NCBI GenBank assembly: GCA_023489135.1
Contig: JAMDCE010000691.1
Span: 1-10,883 of the forward strand
Direction: 5' to 3'
From: Chloroflexota bacterium
GTDB lineage: Bacteria > Chloroflexota > Chloroflexia > JAMDCE01
Length of the DNA stretch: 10,883 nt
How positions within the stretch are numbered: the stretch's first letter is position 1; each line of letters starts with the position of its first letter. Below the pieces are notes generated by a model. That model was not told the DNA's origin, searched no databases, and saw nothing but the letters and a program-made list of their open reading frames with translations. The position numbers and the translations under genes were made by a program. Below are positions 6,223-10,883 of this stretch, piece by piece.

Positions 6223-6900
6223 TTACGGAAGCTCTTTGGAGGACTGGCGAGGGTTCTCGATCAGGCCTTGCTGGATGGCGAAGACCGCCGCTTGCACGCG
6301 GTCGCCGATCTGCAGCTTCTGGAAGATCAGGGTCAGGTAATTCTTGACCGTCTTTTCGGCGAGGAAGAGGCGCGCCCCTATTTCCTTGTTGCTCAGGCCG
6401 GCGGCCACCAGGCGTAGGATCTCGATCTCGCGCTGGGTCAGGTCGGACAGCTCGCCCTCGGGCTCCACCCGGTCGGATAACCGGCGAAACTCCTTGATGA
6501 GCTTGGTCGAGACGCTGGGATCGATCAAGGAATCCCCCTGGTAGACCGTTCTGATGGCCTTGACCACGTCCTCAGCCAGGGCATCCTTCAGGAGATAACC
6601 CCGGGCCCCGGCTCGCAGGGCCTCGAAAACGTGCTGGTCCTGGCGGTACATGGTGAGCACTATTATCCCCACGTGGGAATTCTCTTCCATGATCCTTTTG
6701 GTGGCCGCCACGCCGTCGGTGACGGGCATGTTGATGTCCATGAGAATCACGTCGGGCGAGTATTGGCGAGCCTTGGTCTGAACGTCAAGGCCGTCAGAGG
6801 CCTCGGCGACAACCTCGATGTCCGGTTCCATCTCCAATAGCTGGCGGAGCCCCTGGCGGAATAACGTGTGATCGTCGGCCAGCAATACTCGAATCTTCAT
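6223..6900 (-). CDS. NarL/LuxR-family two-component response regulator
   Basis: Cytoplasmic transcription regulator (225 aa, normal NarL length). The receiver domain (1-120) has all the usual residues: acidic pair Asp9-Asp10, phospho-acceptor Asp55 in VILMDINMPVTDG, Thr83 in IIVLTMY, and Lys105 in GYLLKDA. A linker to about 148 leads to a LuxR/GerE helix-turn-helix (LTQREIEILRLVAAGLSNKE at 154-173, then KTVKNYLTLIFQKLQ at 183-197). Its start is 15 bases after the stop of the histidine kinase gene, and GGGGAGG lies eight bases before the ATG, so the pair forms one operon and it is the likely phosphorylation partner. The signal and regulon are not evident. The closest promoter not its own is that of the divergent GH5 gene upstream of the kinase. 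Confidence 0.95.
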   Translation of the reverse strand: MKIRVLLADDHTLFRQGLRQLLEMEPDIEVVAEASDGLDVQTKARQYSPDVILMDINMPVTDGVAATKRIMEENSHVGIIVLTMYRQDQHVFEALRAGARGYLLKDALAEDVVKAIRTVYQGDSLIDPSVSTKLIKEFRRLSDRVEPEGELSDLTQREIEILRLVAAGLSNKEIGARLFLAEKTVKNYLTLIFQKLQIGDRVQAAVFAIQQGLIENPRQSSKELP

Positions 6901-6915
6901 GGTAGCTTCCTCCCC

Positions 6916-9585
6916 TCAACTGCCATTTGCTGCAATCGGTGCGCCAGAGGCTATCCGACCAGCCCCCAGTTTACCACGACTGCCGATGGGAATCCAAGCC
7001 TCTATCGTGGTGCCCTCGCCGGGGCTGCTCTTGATAACAAGGTATCCTCCCAGCTCTCCTGCCCTTTCCTTCATCTGGGGAACCCCGAAATGCCCTGTTC
7101 TGCCGGTTTCATTCCCGTCGCTATCGAATCCGACGCCGTCGTCTTCGATTACCAGATGGACCTGGTCTTCGCACAACTTCAGCTGAATGGCGAAACGACT
7201 GGCCTGGGCGTGCTTGCGAATGTTGTTGAGCGCTTCTTGAACGACGCGGAACACGGCGGCCTCAATGCGCGAAGGCAGCTTGGAGATGGGATCCAGTTCC
7301 AGGAAAAGCTCGAGCTCGTTTTGCTCGGCAAATTCGGTCGCGATTCTCTCAACCGCCTGGGAGAGTCCGGTGCCTTCCAAATGGACCGGTCTGAGGGCAT
7401 AGATGCAGCGGCGCAGCTCCTTGACGCTGTCTTCCAGCACCCCGCGGCTGCGCTCGAGCTCGTCTTTGGCGCGATCTTTGTCCAGGTCGAGGAGCCTCGT
7501 GATTAGCTGCATTTTGAGCATCAGGTGGGCGAGGTTCTGGGTGACGCCATCGTGGAACTCCCGGGCGATGCGGTTTCTTTCCTCGGCGATGGCCAGCTCC
7601 TGCGAGGCGGCGTACAAGGTGGCGTTGCGGATGATCAGGGCCGCCTGCACCGCCAGCGAAGCGAGTAGGATACGACGGTCTTCCGATGGCATATCGCCGT
7701 CACGGAAACGTAGCGCCAGGGCGCCGATCAGGGAGCCTTCCACCAGCATCGGCGCTATCACGATGGGCGTTCCGCCGCTGCTCGGCGACCATCGCACCAC
7801 CTCGTTCGCCTCCGACCTCAAGGAAAACACCAGGGGCTGGCCTGGATGGGAGGAATTCCCAACAATGCCTTCGAGCGGGATCTGTTCGAGCGCCGCCCAG
7901 AGATCCTGCGCGCCCAGGGAGGCCTTGAGGTCGAATCGCTCCAAGGTTGGATCGAATATGAACAGGCACAGGTCCTGACAATCGAAGAGGGACTCCACCT
8001 TGGCCAGTATTCGCTTGTACATATCTTCCAGGTTCAGGCTGGTGCCGGAGAACTGGCTGAGCTCGTATAGCGTCATCATGTCCTGGGCGCGAAGGCGCAG
8101 CTCCTCTATTGCCACGGATAATTGGGAGGCGATGTTCATTAGAAGATCTTTGTCGCCGTGGGAATACGCGCCGTAGACGGCACGACGGGCCAGCGTGATG
8201 ACGCCGATAGTTCTCTGGCGTATGGACAGCGGGGTCGAAAGGATCGAGACTGAGCCGTCCCACGATCCCATCAGCAGCGATTCGTACTCCGGGGCCCGAT
8301 CTGAGGGGCGAAGAATCTGGGATACCGGTTCCTGTGTCGACAACACTTGCCGGTGTATGGCCCAATCCTCGACCGTCTCGGCGAGCTGAGACAGGCGCTG
8401 CTGGGAAATGCCGATACAACGGGCGACCCGCAAACCGTTGGTGGCGGTATCGATCAGACAGATGACGCAGGACTCGGCGCGCAGGGTTTCGACCACCAGC
8501 GGTGCCGCCTCGCTGAGGATATCCTCGGTCGAGTTGGAGTTGTTGATGATGTTGGCCAGCGAATAGAGGGCGGATTCTTCTTGCAGCAACTGGCAGGCGT
8601 TCTGGTAGAGCTGAGCGTTTCGCAGCGCCTGGGCGGCCTGGCTCGCGATCATCTCGGTAAGTCTGGCCTCTACGTGGGTAAAGGCGTTGACGCGATACCT
8701 GGTCAGGTTGAGAACGGCGAGGACTTTTCCCCCGGCGCGTAGCGGCACCGCCAGTATCGATCTAGGGTTATCCACTGGCCCGCGGGGCTCGTAGTGGGAA
8801 TCGACGGAAGTGTCGGGTACGCTCAAAGGCTCGGCGTTGGCGGCTACCCAGCCCACCACTCCTCGTCCGACCTCGAAGGTGGTTATGGCCTGGAGCTCGG
8901 CGTCCAGGTTTCGCGAGGCCTGAACACGAAGCACGTTCTCTCGCTCGTCGAGCACGAAGACGGCGGCGCTGTCGTAGGGCACCACGGACTCCAACTGCAA
9001 TATGGCGTTCATTACCTCGTCCATGTCGAAAGAGGTGCCGATGGTTCGATTGATTCCGTAAAGGACGTCAAGCCTCTCCAGGCCCCGCCGCATTTCCTGC
9101 TTAAGCATCTGATAGTCGCGGTTTCGCTCGTCGACGCGCATAGCCTTGGCCACTGCCTGGCGAAGCCGTTCAAGCGTCACCGGCTTGCGGATGCAGTCGA
9201 CTACCCGGAGTTCCACAGAAGCGAGGAGAGCATCCACGGAAAAATCTTCAGCCAGGATCACCGCAGCGGCATCCGGGCAGGTGGCCCTGACTCGTCGCAG
9301 CAGGTCGAAGGTATCCCCGTTTCTTAGAGGGTATTCCAGGAGGATGAGATCTACCGGCCGGGCCGATGAGAGATCGATTCCATCCGAGCCGTCGTAGTGG
9401 TCGACGTGGTAGGGGGTGCCGGAAAGTGCCTCGCGGCAGAGAGCGAGCACCGCTTCGCCCTCGGCCGCTATCAACGCTCGTCTCGTCGAGATAGGGGGGA
9501 GAGGGGCATCCGATCCCCGGCTAGCCTCAGCCAGAGTGCTGATCTGGGCCCTCATCCGCCGTCCCGCGGCCTTTACACCAGCCAT
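6916..9585 (-). CDS. cytoplasmic multi-GAF histidine kinase (NarX/DesK type) with degenerate receiver
   Basis: Soluble sensor kinase (889 aa) that should phosphorylate the adjacent NarL-type regulator. Numbering here is from ATG 9585. A receiver-like domain (about 33-150) is followed by three GAF domains (about 185-328, 350-498, 516-660), then HisKA_3 with RIAREFHDGVTQNL holding the phospho-accepting His678. The ATPase domain follows, with N-box EALNNIRKHAQA, DDGVGFD and GHFGVPQMKERAGE. No membrane segment is seen, so it senses cytoplasmic or diffusible ligands. The receiver has ILLEYPLRNGD, with Glu84 where phospho-Asp belongs, and AAEGE where the acidic pair should be, though the Lys (CIRKP) remains. 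ATG 9585 is preferred (GGTGG seven bases upstream). The frame stays open to a TTG at 9771, but that extension is low in conserved character and runs across a good promoter at 9722-9750. ATG 9555 is also possible. Confidence 0.9.
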   Translation of the reverse strand: MAGVKAAGRRMRAQISTLAEASRGSDAPLPPISTRRALIAAEGEAVLALCREALSGTPYHVDHYDGSDGIDLSSARPVDLILLEYPLRNGDTFDLLRRVRATCPDAAAVILAEDFSVDALLASVELRVVDCIRKPVTLERLRQAVAKAMRVDERNRDYQMLKQEMRRGLERLDVLYGINRTIGTSFDMDEVMNAILQLESVVPYDSAAVFVLDERENVLRVQASRNLDAELQAITTFEVGRGVVGWVAANAEPLSVPDTSVDSHYEPRGPVDNPRSILAVPLRAGGKVLAVLNLTRYRVNAFTHVEARLTEMIASQAAQALRNAQLYQNACQLLQEESALYSLANIINNSNSTEDILSEAAPLVVETLRAESCVICLIDTATNGLRVARCIGISQQRLSQLAETVEDWAIHRQVLSTQEPVSQILRPSDRAPEYESLLMGSWDGSVSILSTPLSIRQRTIGVITLARRAVYGAYSHGDKDLLMNIASQLSVAIEELRLRAQDMMTLYELSQFSGTSLNLEDMYKRILAKVESLFDCQDLCLFIFDPTLERFDLKASLGAQDLWAALEQIPLEGIVGNSSHPGQPLVFSLRSEANEVVRWSPSSGGTPIVIAPMLVEGSLIGALALRFRDGDMPSEDRRILLASLAVQAALIIRNATLYAASQELAIAEERNRIAREFHDGVTQNLAHLMLKMQLITRLLDLDKDRAKDELERSRGVLEDSVKELRRCIYALRPVHLEGTGLSQAVERIATEFAEQNELELFLELDPISKLPSRIEAAVFRVVQEALNNIRKHAQASRFAIQLKLCEDQVHLVIEDDGVGFDSDGNETGRTGHFGVPQMKERAGELGGYLVIKSSPGEGTTIEAWIPIGSRGKLGAGRIASGAPIAANGS

Positions 9586-9687
9586 CTTCCCACCACCACG
9601 CCCAGCTTTGTTGAGTAGATCGATCCGCCTTTTTCCAGGGGCTGTTTCGGGAATTCGGCTTCCGGCGACCGACGGTGGCCAGGAACC

Positions 9688-9697
9688 GGAAGCTTCC
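9688..9697. promoter_or_regulatory. palindrome in the kinase leader
   Basis: GGAAGCTTCC is a perfect 10-base palindrome about 17-26 bases downstream of the start point predicted for the kinase operon. It is placed where a repressor or regulator could block transcription. It could also be chance. The rest of 9586-9945 holds the divergent promoters, a direct repeat and a possible leader peptide, each listed separately. Confidence 0.2.
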
Positions 9698-9721
9698 AAA
9701 TTGTTATCAAGACTCCATATT

Positions 9722-9750
9722 ACTTTACTATTTAGGGAGCAGCTTGTCAA
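9722..9750 (-). promoter_or_regulatory. sigma-70 promoter for the kinase/regulator operon
   Basis: On the minus strand TTGACA (9750-9745, perfect) and TAAAGT (9727-9722, 4/6) are 17 bases apart. The predicted start near 9714 gives a leader of about 130 bases before ATG 9585. Its position argues against any start at 9762-9771 for the kinase. Confidence 0.6.
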
Positions 9751-9790
9751 GGTGTTGGACATTTGCTTCAATAAATGGCTTCTGGTCTAT

Positions 9791-9804
9791 GGTACTTTGG
9801 TACT
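9791..9804. repeat. GGTACT direct repeat upstream of the GH5 gene
   Basis: Two GGTACT copies (9791-9796 and 9799-9804) are separated by two bases. They are centred roughly 58 bases before the predicted GH5 start point, a position typical of activator sites, and between the two divergent promoters. No known consensus is matched with certainty. Confidence 0.3.
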
Positions 9805-9843
9805 ATCGACTTCGTCCCTCGCATTATGGTAAGTTACACCGCG

Positions 9844-9849
9844 TATACT
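9844..9849 (+). promoter_or_regulatory. possible -10 box for the GH5 gene
   Basis: TATACT matches the -10 consensus at five of six positions, and the predicted start is near 9856. No good -35 is found 16-18 bases upstream (GCATTA or similar), which fits a promoter needing an activator. A TTGACA at 9849-9854 has no matching -10 downstream. Confidence 0.35.
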
Positions 9850-9870
9850 TGACATAACAAGAGGTAATCG

Positions 9871-9939
9871 GTGCTCTTGGATGGCTACGCGGTATCGCTG
9901 CAGGTCTTTGGGCGGCAATTCTCTGGAGGAGGAGCCTGA
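9871..9939 (+). CDS. possible leader peptide ahead of the GH5 gene
   Basis: A 22-codon frame starts with GTG at 9871, has GAGGT five bases upstream, and stops with TGA at 9937-9939, six bases before the GH5 ATG. It begins MLLDGYAVSLQ and ends in Gly-Gly-Gly-Ala. The GGAGGAGGA that codes for the glycines is also the ribosome-binding site for the GH5 gene, so translation of the short frame would pass over that site and could couple the two. Too short for coding statistics to support; it may be chance. Confidence 0.25.
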   Translation: MLLDGYAVSLQVFGRQFSGGGA

Positions 9940-9945
9940 CACAGA

Positions 9946-10883
9946 ATGCGTAAGAAACTGATCTTGAGTGCGCTCAGCGCTGTGATTCTGATAACGTTGC
10001 TGGCAGGGGTCGTGGCCGCCGGTATGGGCCGTGCGTTGCCGGGGAAGAGAATCCTGGGTCCGGTGACGGGCCAGGGCAAGAGCACGGTGCAGGCAAAACC
10101 CGGTCCCCCCAATTTCCTGCACACCGAGGGTAGCAAGATAGTCGATTCCAACGGCAGGGAGGTTCGCCTCACCGGGGTGAACTGGTTTGGGATGGAAACG
10201 GGAACCTTCGCGCCGCACGGCCTGTGGGAGCGCAACTGGGAGGATATGCTCGACCAGATAGCCTCGCTGGGCTACAACACGATCCGACTGCCGTTCTCGA
10301 ATGAGATGTTTGATGCGCGAAGTCTGCCGGAGGGCATCGACTTCAAGAAGAATCCCGATCTGCACGGCCTGAGCTCGATTCAGGTTATGGACCAGATCAT
10401 CGACGGCGCGGGCAAGCGCGGACTGAAGATAATCCTCGACCGCCACCGGCCGGACAAGGAGGAGCAGTCCAAGCTCTGGTACACAGACAGATATTCAGAG
10501 GATCGCTGGATTGCCGACTGGAAGATGCTGGCCCAGCGCTATCTGGGCAATGATACGGTCATCGGCGCCGACATCCACAACGAGCCTCACGAAAAGGCCA
10601 CCTGGGGCAATGGGGATCCTAAGACGGACTGGCGACTGGCGGCGGAAAAGGCGGGGAACGCCATCCTGGCGGTGAATCCGGAATGGCTTATTTTTGTAGA
10701 GGGTATCGAATCCTACAACGGCGATTGGTTCTGGTGGGGAGGCAACCTGGAGGGGGGCGCCAAGGACCCGGTGCGCCTGAACGTGCCCAATAGGCTGGTC
10801 TACAGCCCGCACGAATACGGGCCGGGGGTGTGGACCCAGTCCTGGTTCAAGGATCCGGCCTACCCCAGCAACCTGCCCAAGAT
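9946..10883 (+). CDS. secreted GH5-family glycoside hydrolase (cellulase-like), 3' end beyond window
   Basis: Extracellular retaining glycosidase, likely an endo-beta-glucanase. The first 312 residues are present and the frame is still open at the window edge. A Sec signal peptide is visible (MRKKL, then a hydrophobic run to about residue 26, with possible cleavage near AAG or GRA). A short linker leads to the GH5 barrel from about residue 57. Family signatures are VDSNGREVRLTGVNWFGMET (66-85), LGYNTIRLPFSNEMF (108-122), ILDRHRPD (163-170), and ADIHNEPH (208-215) with acid/base Glu213. LVYSPHEYGPGVW (284-296) carries the conserved His/Tyr. The nucleophile Glu lies downstream of the edge. GGAGGAGGAG stands 11 bases before the ATG, a slightly long spacing. 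It is divergent from the kinase/regulator operon. Substrate could also be mannan or another beta-glucan, so cellulase is a family-level guess. Confidence 0.9.
   Translation, partial: MRKKLILSALSAVILITLLAGVVAAGMGRALPGKRILGPVTGQGKSTVQAKPGPPNFLHTEGSKIVDSNGREVRLTGVNWFGMETGTFAPHGLWERNWEDMLDQIASLGYNTIRLPFSNEMFDARSLPEGIDFKKNPDLHGLSSIQVMDQIIDGAGKRGLKIILDRHRPDKEEQSKLWYTDRYSEDRWIADWKMLAQRYLGNDTVIGADIHNEPHEKATWGNGDPKTDWRLAAEKAGNAILAVNPEWLIFVEGIESYNGDWFWWGGNLEGGAKDPVRLNVPNRLVYSPHEYGPGVWTQSWFKDPAYPSNLPK

Noticed and set aside
9855..9945. Riboswitch in the GH5 leader
   Set aside because: I could not match c-di-GMP, TPP, cobalamin or other known conserved cores, and no paired stems stood out.
10495..10812. 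105-aa frame on the minus strand near the right edge
   Set aside because: Antisense to the GH5 gene, whose signal peptide and catalytic motifs run through this stretch.
1..10883. CRISPR array, tRNA/rRNA genes, transposase or phage genes
   Set aside because: No regularly spaced repeats, tRNA-like segments or mobile-element proteins were seen on either strand.

Overview
The window comes from a GC-rich bacterial genome and reads like an anaerobic or facultative environmental lineage. An indolepyruvate:ferredoxin oxidoreductase, a cytoplasmic multi-GAF NarX/DesK-type kinase, a BldC-like small regulator and long intergenic palindromes together recall Chloroflexota. This placement is an inference from general gene content; there is no rRNA or tRNA gene here to anchor it.

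Layout. (1) 41-2523: a minus-strand iorA-iorB operon, driven by a promoter with perfect -35 and -10 hexamers at 2602-2630 and ending at a long hairpin (41-106). (2) 2668-4316: a decaying stretch. An intact ribbon-helix-helix regulator (2728-2970, +) is followed by three broken genes. These are a small zinc-finger gene with an in-frame TAG, the 5' third of a molybdopterin oxidoreductase with an in-frame TAG and a lost Fe-S cysteine, and, convergent to it, the 5' part of a NicX/aminopeptidase-T-like gene with a one-base frameshift. The last two meet head-on at about 4026-4031, so the 3' ends of both are missing. (3) 4316-5914, minus strand: a BldC/MerR-like regulator, then an apparently intact amidase of the nitrilase superfamily. 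The amidase stop codon overlaps the start of the broken NicX-like gene. (4) 6124-9585, minus strand: a histidine kinase (degenerate receiver, three GAF domains, HisKA_3, HATPase) followed 15 bases later by a NarL-type response regulator, again ending at a long hairpin (6124-6178) related to the first. (5) 9722-10883: a divergent intergenic region and a secreted GH5 glycoside hydrolase (cellulase-like) that runs off the right edge.

How the genes may work together. IorAB would oxidatively decarboxylate aryl-pyruvates from aromatic amino acid breakdown, giving acyl-CoA and reduced ferredoxin. The amidase, NicX-like and molybdopterin genes look like the remains of a nitrogen-compound catabolic cluster. 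The kinase/regulator pair diverges from the GH5 gene and may control it, but only position supports this. I see no CRISPR array, transposase, phage gene or clear defence system. The most unusual parts are the eroded 2976-4316 segment, the paired hairpin repeats, the kinase's degenerate receiver domain and the possible leader peptide ahead of the GH5 gene.
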